Assembly (NCBI GenBank): GCA_900542825.1
Contig: UQOY01000002.1
Span: 1-64,000 of the forward strand
DNA: 64,000 nt
Reading direction: 5' to 3'
Origin: an uncultured Collinsella sp.
GTDB taxonomy: Bacteria; Actinomycetota; Coriobacteriia; Coriobacteriales; Coriobacteriaceae
Shown one piece after another: positions 1 through 8,078 of the stretch; position 1 is the first letter of the stretch; each line of letters starts with the position of its first letter. The notes below the pieces were generated by a model. That model did no database searches, was not told the origin of the DNA, and worked only from the letters and a program-made list of their open reading frames with translations. The position numbers were made by a program, and so were the translations under genes.

Positions 1-54
1 GGGCCCTTGCGGCGTAGTCGCTATTTGTTCAGTCCAAGTTTCGGGGCGCAGTTC

Positions 55-79
55 ACAGGCACCTTTGTGGTGGTTTTGG
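55..79. repeat. Half copy of the ACCACCACAAAGG hairpin repeat
   Basis: Only the arm ending in CCTTTGTGGTGGTTTT and part of the loop (ACAGGCAC) are present, 15 bases past the stop of the MGMT-domain gene. Full copies lie at 2080-2120, 3037-3077, 19741-19777 and about 30958-31000. The missing arm could mean decay of a terminator-like hairpin. Bases 1-54 show no gene. Confidence 0.7.
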
Positions 80-93
80 CCACGGCAGAGCTG

Positions 94-414
94 TTAGAGT
101 CCGGCAGGCCAGCGACAGGCGGCCAGGTCGACGTGCATGTCGTCCTTAAACGCCACACCCTCCCCTAACAAAAGCTCACGCTGAGCATCGGGACCGCCAA
201 AGGCAAAGCCCTCACAAATGCGACCATCGGCAAACACCACGCGATGACAGGGAATCTCGCCGGGGCGCGGATTGCTATGCAGCGCATACCCCACATAGCG
301 CGCACTTCGCGGGCGACCGGCGAGCAGCGCCACCTGACCGTACGTGGCGACCATCCCCTCGGGGATCTGCTCGACTACCTCGTACACCCGTTCAAAAAAG
401 CCCTCAGGCGCCAT
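94..414 (-). CDS. MGMT/Ogt-type alkyltransferase C-terminal domain protein
   Basis: This 106-residue protein consists almost entirely of the DNA-binding/catalytic domain of O6-alkylguanine-DNA alkyltransferases. The PCHRVV motif starts at P55 with the acceptor cysteine at C56, so it is not an alkyltransferase-like protein, in which that cysteine is tryptophan. The winged-helix part (TYGQVALLAG, 24-33) and an arginine-finger region (SARYVGYAL) are visible. The start at 414 follows a purine-rich GGAGAAGGGAG; the reading frame stays open upstream but runs through a large inverted repeat. Role by family: direct repair or sensing of O6-alkylguanine. It lacks the N-terminal domain of full-length Ogt, which is common for small Firmicutes and Actinobacteria versions. 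Confidence 0.85.
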   Translation of the reverse strand: MAPEGFFERVYEVVEQIPEGMVATYGQVALLAGRPRSARYVGYALHSNPRPGEIPCHRVVFADGRICEGFAFGGPDAQRELLLGEGVAFKDDMHVDLAACRWPAGL

Positions 415-448
415 CGCTCGCTCCCTTCTCCGCATTAACAGCATAAAG

Positions 449-538
449 AAATGATCCCTTGGGGACGGAGGAAAACGGATCATTCGCGACCTCCGTGCGG
501 TCGATGATCCGTTTTCCTCCGTCCCCAAGGGATCATTT
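449..538. repeat. 35-bp perfect inverted repeat with 20-nt loop
   Basis: Arms at 449-483 and 504-538 are exact reverse complements. The loop contains a smaller CGACC/GGTCG hairpin. The arms contain ATGATCCGTTTTCCTCC, which recurs in a short hairpin at 37592-37628. It lies between the stop of the DegV gene (552) and the start of the MGMT gene (414), so it could end DegV transcription, although no T tract follows. Confidence 0.85.
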
Positions 539-551
539 GTTGGCGGGTCGG

Positions 552-1406
552 TTAGTTGGCGGACTGGAAGAAGGCTACGGCTACGGCGCCGGGACCTACG
601 TGGGTGCCGATGGTGGCGCCGATGGTGTGGACGGGCAGCTCGCCCTCGGTGTGGCCAGCCCACAGTGCCGCGCTGTCCTCGATATACTTCTTGAGCACCG
701 CATCCGAAAGGCCCGTATAGCCAAGCGCCAGCGGCATGGAAAAGTCGATGCCGCCTGCCTTTTCGACCTTTTGGTTCAGCAGGTTGCGGCCGTTCTTGGA
801 ACCGCGCGCCTTTCCCAGCTGCACGATCAGACCGTCCTCGACAGCTACCACGGGCTTTACGTTGAGCAGCGTACCCACGGCGCCGGCCGCAGCAGACAGA
901 CGACCGCCGCGCACCAGATACTCAAGCGTCTCGAGCAGGCCGATAACCACCACGCGGTCGCGCACGGCCTCGACCGCCGCCGCGATCTGGGCCGCACTAC
1001 GGCCCTCGTCCACCAAGCGCAGCGCATACTCGACCAGCACGCGCTCGCCCAGTGTGACGTTGTTGCTATCAACCACGAACACGTCGCCGCCCGGTGCCTC
1101 GGCAAGTGCGGTACGGGCGCTCTGATTGGTGCCTGATAGCTTAGCGCCCACGGTAATAATCACAGCCTCATCGCCGGCCTCGCGAACCTCGGCAATCGCC
1201 TGCGAAAACGCATACGGGTTGACCTGGCCGGTCTTGGGCAGCTCATCGCGCTCCACGAGCATCTCGTAAAAGCGCTGGTGATCGATGTCGATGCCATCCA
1301 TGTACACATCGGTGCCAAAGGTGACGGACAACGGCAAAACGTTCAGTGCCGGGTGCTCGGCCGGCGACATATCGCTTGCGGAATCGGTAATAATGCGGAC
1401 GGACAT
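552..1406 (-). CDS. DegV family fatty-acid-binding protein
   Basis: The 284-residue protein has the DegV N-terminus with DSASDMSP at 8-15, the later SGTNQSARTA segment and the C-terminal pattern GATIGTHVGPGAVAV. DegV/FakB-type proteins bind a fatty acid and, with a FakA kinase, pass acyl-phosphate to phospholipid synthesis. No fakA is in the window. The start at 1406 follows AAGAAAGGATTCGCT; the frame extends upstream without a better start. It is the first of three DegV paralogues here (also 33758 and 49617). It lies downstream of, and in the same direction as, the MarR gene. Confidence 0.93.
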   Translation of the reverse strand: MSVRIITDSASDMSPAEHPALNVLPLSVTFGTDVYMDGIDIDHQRFYEMLVERDELPKTGQVNPYAFSQAIAEVREAGDEAVIITVGAKLSGTNQSARTALAEAPGGDVFVVDSNNVTLGERVLVEYALRLVDEGRSAAQIAAAVEAVRDRVVVIGLLETLEYLVRGGRLSAAAGAVGTLLNVKPVVAVEDGLIVQLGKARGSKNGRNLLNQKVEKAGGIDFSMPLALGYTGLSDAVLKKYIEDSAALWAGHTEGELPVHTIGATIGTHVGPGAVAVAFFQSAN

Positions 1407-1525
1407 AGCGAATCCTTTCTTGCGCAGGTCCCGCGCAGGGAATTTTGACAGCAATGTCCCGACACGGTACACGTGCCCAAACGGGACGATGCAGTTGTTA
1501 ATGGGAAGCAAATGCCTAGGCGGCC

Positions 1526-1975
1526 CTACAGCTCGCGCAAGGTGTTGAGAATCGTGCGCAGCGACGCATACATCTGCTCACGCTGCTCCACGCCCATGGC
1601 CTTGCCGGTGGTGTCGAGCACCTCGCGAATAATGCGATCGGCCTCGTTCATGCTCTCGCCGCCCAACGTGGTCAGGCGAACCGGGGCGCGATACTTAACG
1701 GCGGCATCGCCCGAATCGTCGACTTCGACGTAGCCGCCCTCCTCCAGATGCGCCAACGTGCGCGAGACGGCAGCGCGGGTCACGCCAGCCATGCGGGCGA
1801 GGTCGGCACCAGTCAGGCCATCCTTGCTGCGCTCAAGATAGTACAGGCACATGATGTCGGAGCCCTTAAGGCCCAGCCTTGCGCCCTCAGATGTCTTAAT
1901 GCGCTGGATCTCCTTGTAGAGTCCGCTGATCAGTCCGACAAAGTCCTCGAAACGTGTCTCGTCGTTCTGCTGCAT
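1526..1975 (-). CDS. MarR family transcriptional regulator
   Basis: This is a 149-residue winged-helix protein. The helix-turn-helix is around residues 54-78 (LTGADLARMAGVTRAAVSRT), followed by the wing region (EEGGYVEVDD) and a C-terminal dimerisation helix. MarR proteins are usually dimeric repressors of nearby genes. Here the only gene close downstream in the same orientation is the DegV gene, 119 bases away, so control of lipid metabolism (FabT-like) is possible but is an inference from position. No clear palindromic operator was found upstream. Confidence 0.9.
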   Translation of the reverse strand: MQQNDETRFEDFVGLISGLYKEIQRIKTSEGARLGLKGSDIMCLYYLERSKDGLTGADLARMAGVTRAAVSRTLAHLEEGGYVEVDDSGDAAVKYRAPVRLTTLGGESMNEADRIIREVLDTTGKAMGVEQREQMYASLRTILNTLREL

Positions 1976-2079
1976 GGGAGACGACCGCCTTTCGCTTGCA
2001 TAATGCTAACGGGTAAACATCTTAGCCGTACCCAGCGATCACAAGCCCCGCACGTCCTATTTGTTAACTCATCAACATA

Positions 2080-2120
2080 AAAACCACCACAAAGGGGACA
2101 GGCACCTTTGTGGTGGTTTT
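2080..2120. repeat. ACCACCACAAAGG hairpin repeat, full copy
   Basis: Arms AAAACCACCACAAAGG (2080-2095) and CCTTTGTGGTGGTTTT (2105-2120) pair perfectly around the loop GGACAGGCA. It lies 28 bases beyond the stop of the B3/B4-domain gene and probably acts as its terminator, the second arm ending in T4 on either strand. The loop is conserved among copies. Confidence 0.8.
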
Positions 2121-2148
2121 GACCGGCGAGTATGATTTGCAGAAGTTG

Positions 2149-2868
2149 TTACAGTTCCACGCAGGGATTGTCGCGGGTCACAAGCGTCTTAACGACAACC
2201 GTCGCTCCCAAATACCGCTCGAGCAAATCGGCTAAGCGATCGATCGCAGCCTGACAGTCCCCCATACGCTCGGGCTCTACACATTCAATCGCCAGGAACG
2301 CGTCGGCCGAATCGTCGGACAGGGGCGTTCGAACACCGTCGCGCCAGTTCCAGCAGCGGCACACGGCGCCCGCATCGTCGATGTAGGCGAGCTCGCCGGG
2401 CAGCGTCGGGTCATCCGCTTCCTCGCCAAGCGGCAAGAACGCATCCCCACCATCAGTGACCACCAGGCGCAGATCGCCCTCGATAGCATGTAGGTCCTCG
2501 CCGCCAACGGGCAGCGCGTAGGACAGCGATACCGTGTTGTAAATATCCACCGCCGGTGTGATATGACCGACCGGCTTGCCCTTGAGCACGCGCTTGAGCA
2601 GGTTCTCGATTGAGCAACGCGCGCCCTTTTTGGTCTTGAACAGACGATAGGCCTCGCGCCATGCCTTGACCGGCGCATTCTCGCTGATAGTATCGCTGGT
2701 CAGATGACGCTCCGCATCGATATTGGCGCGGTCGAGCAGCGCGGCGATCGCATCCACGTCCTCCTGGGGAATCTGAGCCGCGGGCTTCATGCCCTTTACG
2801 ACCACAACACCGATTGCCGCCTGCGGAAACAGCTCCCAAAATGAATCCTCGGCAATAAAGCTCTTCAT
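2149..2868 (-). CDS. B3/B4 tRNA-binding domain protein
   Basis: The 239-residue protein resembles the stand-alone B3/B4 domain of the phenylalanyl-tRNA synthetase beta subunit. Visible are NAPVKAWREAYR, a GARCSIENLLKRV segment, KPVGHITPAVDIYNTVSL and the terminal VTRDNPCVEL. Such free-standing proteins are thought to bind or edit mischarged tRNA, but the function of most is unproven. The start at 2868 has AAGGGAGCACGT before it. It stands alone between the pckA end region and a hairpin repeat. Confidence 0.85.
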   Translation of the reverse strand: MKSFIAEDSFWELFPQAAIGVVVVKGMKPAAQIPQEDVDAIAALLDRANIDAERHLTSDTISENAPVKAWREAYRLFKTKKGARCSIENLLKRVLKGKPVGHITPAVDIYNTVSLSYALPVGGEDLHAIEGDLRLVVTDGGDAFLPLGEEADDPTLPGELAYIDDAGAVCRCWNWRDGVRTPLSDDSADAFLAIECVEPERMGDCQAAIDRLADLLERYLGATVVVKTLVTRDNPCVEL

Positions 2869-3036
2869 ACGTGCTCCCTTCACGATTCGCCCCACGCAAA
2901 CGCCTAAACAAAAAGCGCCCTTACAACGGCCACCTTCAAAGTCCTACGGTGCCGTCACAAGAGCGCTTACGCTGTCCCCATCCGGAGAAGGGGACGATAT
3001 GTCAGGCGTATTGTAACCTGAGTCATCTGCGCGAGC

Positions 3037-3077
3037 AAAACCACCACAAAGGTGCCTGTCCCCTTTGTGGCGGTTTT
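3037..3077. terminator. Hairpin repeat acting as the pckA terminator
   Basis: Arms 3037-3052 and 3062-3077 pair with one mismatch (GTGGCGG against CCACCAC) around a GTGCCTGTCC loop, the reverse orientation of the copy at 2080. It starts 15 bases past the pckA stop and, read on the minus strand, ends in T4. Its position and repetition after genes support a terminator role. Confidence 0.6.
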
Positions 3078-3092
3078 GGACCTGAGGCGACG

Positions 3093-4763
3093 CTAGTGGC
3101 GGAGTCCCAGCAGGCCGCGGCCGCGATGACGGGCGTCGGCGTGCACCTGAGCGTGCGGACCGGCGGCCTTGACGGACTCGGGCAGGTGCGAGTACTTCTT
3201 CTCGAAGTTCTCCTCGAACATCACAGCCAGGTTGTGTGCGGCCTCGTCGTAGCGAGCGGTGCTCTGCCAGTACTGGCGCGGCACCAGAATGCCGTCGGGC
3301 ACGCCATGGCACGTGGTGGGAATGTCGACGTTAAAGATGTCGTCGTGCACGAACTCGCTGTCCTCGATGGTACCGTCGAGAGCGCGGGCCACCAGGGCGC
3401 GCGTGTAGGCAAGCTCGATGCGATGACCCACGCCATAGCCGCCGCCAATCCAGCCGGTGTTGACCAGGTACACACGCGTGCGGCCGTCGGCGATGCGCTC
3501 ACCGAGCATCTTGGCATAGACCATGGGGTCGAGCGGCATAAACGGCTCGCCAAACAGCGAAGAGAACGTGGGCGTGGGCTCGGTGACGCCGACCTCGGTG
3601 CCGGGGATCTTGGCCGTAAAGCCCGTCACAAAGTGATACATGGCGGCGTCGGCCGTCAGACGCGAGATGGGCGGCAGCACGCCAAAGGCATCGCAGGTCA
3701 AAAACAGCACGACGCTCGGGGTGGTGCCCATGCCCTTGGTCCACGCGTTGGGGATATGCTCGACGGGATAGGCCACACGCGTATTGTGCGTGATCGAGAC
3801 GTCGTCATAGTTGGGCTTGCGATTCTCGTCGAGCACTACGTTTTCGCAGATGGCGCCAAAGCGAACGGCGTTGAAGATCTCGGGCTCGTGGAACGCATCC
3901 AAGCCCTCGCACTTGGCGTAGCAGCCGCCCTCGACGTTAAAGATGCCCATGTCGGACCAGCCGTGCTCGTCGTCGCCGATCAGCAGGCGCGTGGGGTTGG
4001 CCGAAAGCGTGGTCTTACCCGTGCCGGAGAGGCCAAAGAACACCGCGGTCTCATGCGTGACGGGATCCATGCTGGCCGAGCAATGCATGGGCAGTACGTC
4101 GTCCTCGACGGGCAGCAGGTAATTCATGACGCTGAAGATGGACTTCTTGATTTCGCCGGAGTAACCGGTGCCGGCAACCAGAATCACGCGCTCCTGGAAG
4201 TTGATGACCACGGCGGCGCTGGAGTTGAGGCCCTTGATGGCGGGGTCGCACTGGTAGCCAGGTGCCGCGAACACGCAGAAGTCCGGCTCGCCGGTGCGCG
4301 CAATTTCGCGGGCGAGCGGACGGGCGAGCATTTGCTTAATGAAGAGCGCCTGACTGGCACGCTCGCAGGCGACGAGCAGGCGACGCGTGTGGTTGCGGTC
4401 GGCGCCGGCCATGCCGCGGGTGACGAACACATCGCGCTCGTTGAGGTAGTTGACGATACCGGCCTTGATGGCCTCGTAGCTCTCGATCGAAAGCGAGCGG
4501 TTGACAGCGCCCCAGGCAATCTTGTCGTGGACATCGGGGGTGTCAACGATAAAGCGATCGTTGGGAGAACGACCAGTGCGCTCCCCCGTCTCGATCACCA
4601 GCGCGCCGTTGGATGCCATGCGACCTTCTTCGCGGCGAATAGCGTGCTCGACGAGCTCCGCGGCGGGTAGATCGACCAACAGGCGGGGCTGATTCTCGGC
4701 GGGATCTTCGACCAGCGTAATGCCAAAGTTGGACAAAACTTCTGCAGGGGTAACACCAGGCAT
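3093..4763 (-). CDS. pckA: Phosphoenolpyruvate carboxykinase (ATP)
   Basis: This 556-residue enzyme converts oxaloacetate and ATP to PEP, CO2 and ADP, or runs in reverse to fix CO2 in fermenting gut bacteria. The substrate-binding TGRSPNDRF is at 63-71, the P-loop GLSGTGKTTLSA at about 244-255 and the kinase-1a signature LIGDDEHGWSD at 261-271. Length fits the ATP-dependent family (about 540). The start at 4763 follows AAAGGAGGCCCC. The upstream region carries a perfect 16-bp palindrome with a central CG (4838-4853), a candidate operator. A hairpin repeat ends the gene. The C-terminal tail is His/Arg-rich and slightly longer than usual. Confidence 0.97.
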   Translation of the reverse strand: MPGVTPAEVLSNFGITLVEDPAENQPRLLVDLPAAELVEHAIRREEGRMASNGALVIETGERTGRSPNDRFIVDTPDVHDKIAWGAVNRSLSIESYEAIKAGIVNYLNERDVFVTRGMAGADRNHTRRLLVACERASQALFIKQMLARPLAREIARTGEPDFCVFAAPGYQCDPAIKGLNSSAAVVINFQERVILVAGTGYSGEIKKSIFSVMNYLLPVEDDVLPMHCSASMDPVTHETAVFFGLSGTGKTTLSANPTRLLIGDDEHGWSDMGIFNVEGGCYAKCEGLDAFHEPEIFNAVRFGAICENVVLDENRKPNYDDVSITHNTRVAYPVEHIPNAWTKGMGTTPSVVLFLTCDAFGVLPPISRLTADAAMYHFVTGFTAKIPGTEVGVTEPTPTFSSLFGEPFMPLDPMVYAKMLGERIADGRTRVYLVNTGWIGGGYGVGHRIELAYTRALVARALDGTIEDSEFVHDDIFNVDIPTTCHGVPDGILVPRQYWQSTARYDEAAHNLAVMFEENFEKKYSHLPESVKAAGPHAQVHADARHRGRGLLGLRH

Positions 4764-4837
4764 GGGGCCTCCTTTAAAAACGCGGCACGTGGACGCGGCG
4801 CGCACTTTACTCACGTAAAGCCCGTTGTACCCGATAT

Positions 4838-4853
4838 GCAAAAACGTTTTTGC
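4838..4853. promoter_or_regulatory. 16-bp palindrome upstream of pckA (LacI-family-like operator)
   Basis: GCAAAAACGTTTTTGC is a perfect palindrome 75 bases upstream of the pckA start. A central CG flanked by A/T runs is typical of LacI/CcpA-family operators. PEP carboxykinase is often under carbon control, so a cre-like role is plausible. No regulator gene lies next to it. Confidence 0.4.
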
Positions 4854-4904
4854 GGCAACGGCGAAGCGCCCGCCCAACGGTCAAAAATCACAGGCAAGCG
4901 GCCT

Positions 4905-5045
4905 AGTCATTGGGAACGTTCTTAAACGACTAGCAGTTGGGGACACCCTTGAACAGGCAACAACCAAGGAGTGTCCCCGGATACCGGCACTTAGGGACGT
5001 TCCCAAAGTGCCGGCACATAAGGAACGTCCCCAAGTACCGACTAC
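4905..5045. repeat. GGAACGTCCCC / TAGTC repeat cluster
   Basis: Several short related units follow one another: TAGTC-TTGGGAACGTTCTT-AAACGACTA, GGAGTGTCCCC and two units ending GTGCCGGCAC or GGAACGTCCCCAAGT. Related units occur at 28205-28258, 31181-31210 and 40880-40928. The unit TAGTC...GACTA is an inverted repeat seen again at 31180-31210. They look like decayed copies of one mobile or REP-like family. Confidence 0.6.
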
Positions 5046-5066
5046 TGAATGGCACCGCCGAAATTA

Positions 5067-5114
5067 TTGAACAACTTGTTCAAAAACACGAGCAAACGCC
5101 GTCGCGTCTATACT
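5067..5114 (+). promoter_or_regulatory. Palindrome TTGAACAACTTGTTCAA and -10 box before the flippase gene
   Basis: The 17-bp perfect palindrome spans 5067-5083. A good -10 hexamer TATACT is at 5109-5114, 29 bases before the TTG start. The -35 position (about 5086-5091) is poor, so transcription may need an activator bound at the palindrome, or may be repressed by it. Confidence 0.4.
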
Positions 5115-5142
5115 AGAGCGCAGCAAGAGAAAGGACTCCTCC

Positions 5143-6723
5143 TTGAGTATCACGCCCCTCGATAGCATCCGCCGCGCCATCGCCCGCCGCAATGGCGTCC
5201 CCGGCCCCGCCGTAGCGAGCAGCGGTACCGCAAAGGCCCAGGGCGGACGCATCGAGAACGGCCTGTTCCCCGCCTCGCACACCGCCGAGGAGCTCGCACG
5301 CATCCAGGAGCTGAGCCAGCACAACGCCGGCGGGCCCGATAGCGGCCAAGCCACACGTCGCCGGCGCGAGCGCGATCGCGAGCCCGGCCCCATCCACCGC
5401 ATGGTCAACGCCTGGTGGAACCGCCTGCTCGGCGCTGTCTACGGCGGCGGCTTCTCCATGCAGGAAGCGGAATACGAGGAGCACGCCACCAGCCGCGACT
5501 ATCTTTGGAACACCCTCGGCACCGCCGTGTGGGGATTCGCGTTTCCCCTGCTCACCATCGTGTCCACGCAGCTTGTGGGCGCCGAGGAAGCCGGTAAGTT
5601 CTCCATCGCCTTTGTCACCGGCACACTCATCATGATCGCGAGCAACTACGGCGTGCGCAATTTCCAGGTCTCGAATATCGACGAGAGGACGTCCTTTGCC
5701 TCCTACCAGCTCAACCGCTGGCTTTGCGGAGCGATTGCGCTTGTCTGCGGCCTCATGTACAGCAGCGCCCGCGGCTATGACGCGCATATGGCGACGATCG
5801 GCCTGGGCGTCTACCTGTATAAGGCGATCGACGGCGTGGCGGACGTGTACGAGGGCCGTCTGCAGCAGGCCGATAAACTCTACCTGGCCGGCATGAGCCA
5901 AACGCTGCGCTCCGCCGGCGTCATCGTGGTGTTTGGCGTGGCGCTGTTCCTTACGCGCAGCATGCCCATCGCGGCCATGGCCATGGGTGTCACCGCCATC
6001 GCCTCGCTCGTGCTGGTCACCGCGCCGCTCGCTCTGCTCGAGACCGAAAAATCGCGCCGCGTAAGCCTGCGCGAAGTCGGCCGCCTCTTTGCGCAATGCG
6101 CCCCGCTCTTTGGTGCACTGTTCCTGTTCAACCTCATCGAGAGCATGCCCAAGTTTGTAATGGAAGGCACGCTGGCCTACAAATATCAGCTGTACTTTAA
6201 TGCCCTGTTCTTTCCGGCGCAGGCTATTTTGCTGAGCATTGGTTTTATCTATAAACCGCAGCTTTTGCGTCTGTCGAGCATTTGGGCGAACCCGCGCAAG
6301 CGCCGCCGTTTTGACTTGATTATTATTGCCGTTATGGCGCTGATCGTAGCCATCACCGGCGTGTGCGCCGCATTTATGGCCGGCCCCGGCATTCCCCTCA
6401 TGAGCTTTATGTACGGCCTCAACTTTGAGCGCTACCGCACATTGGCGCTGCTGATGGTTGTCGCCGGCGGCGTAACCGCGGCCATCGACTTTATCTACGC
6501 CATCATCACGGTGCTGCGCCACGCTGGAGACGTCACCAAGATCTACCTGATCTGCTTTGCCGTGAGCGTGGTGCTCCCGGTAATCCTGATCAACCTGATG
6601 GGTCTGATAGGTGCCGTCGTGAGCTACCTGGCTATCATGGCCCTACTGCTGGTGCTGTTGATTGTCGAGTATGCCCACATCCGCCAGCGCATCGAACGCG
6701 ACCGCAACCCGTACGGCGCCTAA
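5143..6723 (+). CDS. Oligosaccharide flippase (MOP/Wzx-type) membrane protein
   Basis: The 526-residue protein has a hydrophilic N-terminal extension of about 110 residues followed by 12-14 hydrophobic segments arranged as in polysaccharide flippases of the MOP superfamily (for example WNTLGTAVWGFAFPLLTIV, then repeated helix pairs). Such proteins move lipid-linked oligosaccharide across the membrane. The start is TTG at 5143 behind AGAAAGGA. There are no glycosyltransferase genes beside it, so its substrate cannot be read from context. The charged extension rich in Arg/Glu is unusual for the family. Confidence 0.8.
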   Translation: MSITPLDSIRRAIARRNGVPGPAVASSGTAKAQGGRIENGLFPASHTAEELARIQELSQHNAGGPDSGQATRRRRERDREPGPIHRMVNAWWNRLLGAVYGGGFSMQEAEYEEHATSRDYLWNTLGTAVWGFAFPLLTIVSTQLVGAEEAGKFSIAFVTGTLIMIASNYGVRNFQVSNIDERTSFASYQLNRWLCGAIALVCGLMYSSARGYDAHMATIGLGVYLYKAIDGVADVYEGRLQQADKLYLAGMSQTLRSAGVIVVFGVALFLTRSMPIAAMAMGVTAIASLVLVTAPLALLETEKSRRVSLREVGRLFAQCAPLFGALFLFNLIESMPKFVMEGTLAYKYQLYFNALFFPAQAILLSIGFIYKPQLLRLSSIWANPRKRRRFDLIIIAVMALIVAITGVCAAFMAGPGIPLMSFMYGLNFERYRTLALLMVVAGGVTAAIDFIYAIITVLRHAGDVTKIYLICFAVSVVLPVILINLMGLIGAVVSYLAIMALLLVLLIVEYAHIRQRIERDRNPYGA

Positions 6724-6746
6724 TTCGAATCAATTTGAAGAAAAGA

Positions 6747-6918
6747 AACGTCGATGTTTAGGCACCGACAGCGAGCAGTCTCGAAGTGCCCCAGGTTGGC
6801 GCGAAAGAGGAGCGATGCGTACTTCTGTACGCGAGCGACGGTTTGAGCGACAAGATGGGGTGCTTCGGGGCTGCGCAGCGTCAACGTGACCGCCGTTCGG
6901 TAGAACGGCGGAACAAAG
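6747..6918 (-). repeat. Post-stop structured element, copy a
   Basis: In minus-strand sense it begins directly after the TAA of the metallophosphatase gene. Hairpin 1 has arms AACGGCGG/CCGCCGTT (6904-6911 and 6890-6897). A long stem follows whose helix GCGACAA/TTGGCGC lies between conserved G-rich mismatches, with apex GCGTAC-TTCT-GTACGC, then the CGGTGCC-type terminal hairpin near 6750. The layout matches copies b, c and d, but the sequence is the most divergent. Confidence 0.7.
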
Positions 6919-7758
6919 TTATTCTCCAGGGTTGATATTTGCGTAGAACTCCGCCCCGTCGTCCAGGCGCAGGATACCCACGCGGCCGAACTCGGAGCCG
7001 GTGGCGGCGGCGCAGTCGATGTCGATGCGGTCGGGAACGCCGGCGGTATCCTCGCCGCCCAGGCGCACCATCTGCCCGCGGCCCGACTCCTCATCGAGTC
7101 CCGCCAGGCCGCCAACCTCGCAATAGCGCCCCAGCGATACCGTGGGCGTGTGGCCGCTCACCACGACCGGCCCCTTGCCCTCGGCAGAAAGCAGCCCCGT
7201 CGGAGCATCCCAATAGCCGTGACGAATCCAGAGCAAGTCATCGGACGACTGCACGGCGAGCATTTGCTGCAGCAGCTCGCTATCGGCATCGACCGCTCCC
7301 CTGCCGTCGCAGCAATCGACGCCATGCTCAAGCAAAAACGCACGCGCCGCCTCGGCCTGAATGCCGGCGTGCACCAGCAGGTACGGCCGCTCAGCAGTCT
7401 CGGCCACGGCATAGAGCGGCAGGGCGGCAGCCCAACGCACCAGCTCCTCGTATGCCTCAAATTCCATTTCATTGAGCTGCTGACGCGTGGTCCAGCCGCC
7501 GTTGATATCCCAGGTCTCGGCATCGAGCGGGTCCTGGCCAATGATCGCGTCGAGCATAATCTGCTCGTGGTTGCCCTTAAGCACGCGAGCGTTGGGCAGC
7601 GACCGCACCAAGTTGATGACGCCGACCGGATCGGGGCCGCGGTCGATCATGTCGCCCAGCACATACAGCGTGTCGTCGGACGTCAGCGAGATCTTGGAAA
7701 GGGCCTCGTCCAGCGCGCGCACGTGCCCGTGAGCATCAGATGTCACATAGATCGCCAT
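6919..7758 (-). CDS. Calcineurin-like metallophosphatase (ApaH/PrpE type)
   Basis: The 279-residue protein carries the metallophosphoesterase motif set: DAHGH near residue 8, GDMIDRGPD at 35-43, GNHEQ at 62-66, a later VHAG and SGHTPT. This order is that of bacterial Ser/Thr phosphatases and diadenosine tetraphosphatases (PrpE, ApaH, PrpA). It should bind two metal ions and act in the cytosol on phosphoproteins or nucleotides; the substrate cannot be told from sequence. It starts at 7758 and has a candidate promoter at 7834-7862. A structured repeat starts right after its stop codon. Confidence 0.9.
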   Translation of the reverse strand: MAIYVTSDAHGHVRALDEALSKISLTSDDTLYVLGDMIDRGPDPVGVINLVRSLPNARVLKGNHEQIMLDAIIGQDPLDAETWDINGGWTTRQQLNEMEFEAYEELVRWAAALPLYAVAETAERPYLLVHAGIQAEAARAFLLEHGVDCCDGRGAVDADSELLQQMLAVQSSDDLLWIRHGYWDAPTGLLSAEGKGPVVVSGHTPTVSLGRYCEVGGLAGLDEESGRGQMVRLGGEDTAGVPDRIDIDCAAATGSEFGRVGILRLDDGAEFYANINPGE

Positions 7759-8078
7759 GGAACGCCTTTCCCTGCATTACGGCCGAAGCCCGATGTTACG
7801 ACTAAAACTTCAAGTTGAACTTAAACGTTACCCATTGTACTCCGATGCAATAACACTGGAAAGTGTCACCGCAGCCAACGGTCACAAGCGGCCGCCCGCA
7901 CGCCCCGGAAACACCACGCCGCCAGCATCAACGCCCCAGCCGGCGCCGCCCGCGCCCCAGCCTCGTGTCGATAATGCGAACGCCCACGGCCCAACCCCAT
8001 AAACCCACCATCTTTGGGTACAAATAACCGCAGACAACTGACCGTGCCACGCCAACCACCCAGGAGCGGACACTATTC
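7759..8078. other. Divergent intergenic region, phosphatase / antiporter
   Basis: This 320-bp region contains the phosphatase promoter, an 11-bp palindrome TTCAAGTTGAA (7809-7819) and a proline-codon-rich stretch (about 7890-8000) that reads as an open frame but has no credible start or relatives. Nothing else is recognised. Confidence 0.5.
7834..7862 (-). promoter_or_regulatory. Candidate promoter of the metallophosphatase gene
   Basis: Read on the minus strand, a -35 TTTCCA (7857-7862) is 17 bases from a -10 TACAAT (7834-7839). The palindrome TTCAAGTTGAA sits just downstream at 7809-7819 and could be an operator. Confidence 0.4.

Larger units (their letters stand above)
4764..5142. other. 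Divergent intergenic region, pckA / flippase
   Basis: This 379-bp region holds the pckA leader with a CTTTAC/GTAAAG inverted repeat (4805-4820), the palindrome at 4838-4853, a block of GGAACGTCCCC-type repeats at about 4905-5045 and the palindrome and -10 box of the flippase gene. A small plus-strand open frame here (4825-5070) runs through the repeats and is not credible as a gene. Confidence 0.7.

Noticed and set aside
2871..4670. 599-codon plus-strand open frame opposite pckA
   Set aside because: It mirrors a well-supported enzyme gene, has no recognisable domain and reflects high GC at third positions on the opposite strand.
4825..5070. 81-codon plus-strand frame between pckA and the flippase
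   Set aside because: It runs through repeat units and operator palindromes; the translation is repeat-derived.
5113..6522. 469-codon minus-strand open frame opposite the flippase gene
   Set aside because: Its translation is a His/Gln/Arg-rich shadow without ribosome site, while the plus-strand product has clear membrane helices.
7757..8002. 81-codon plus-strand frame ending in a proline-rich tail
   Set aside because: No ribosome site, overlaps the divergent promoter region and has no recognisable sequence.
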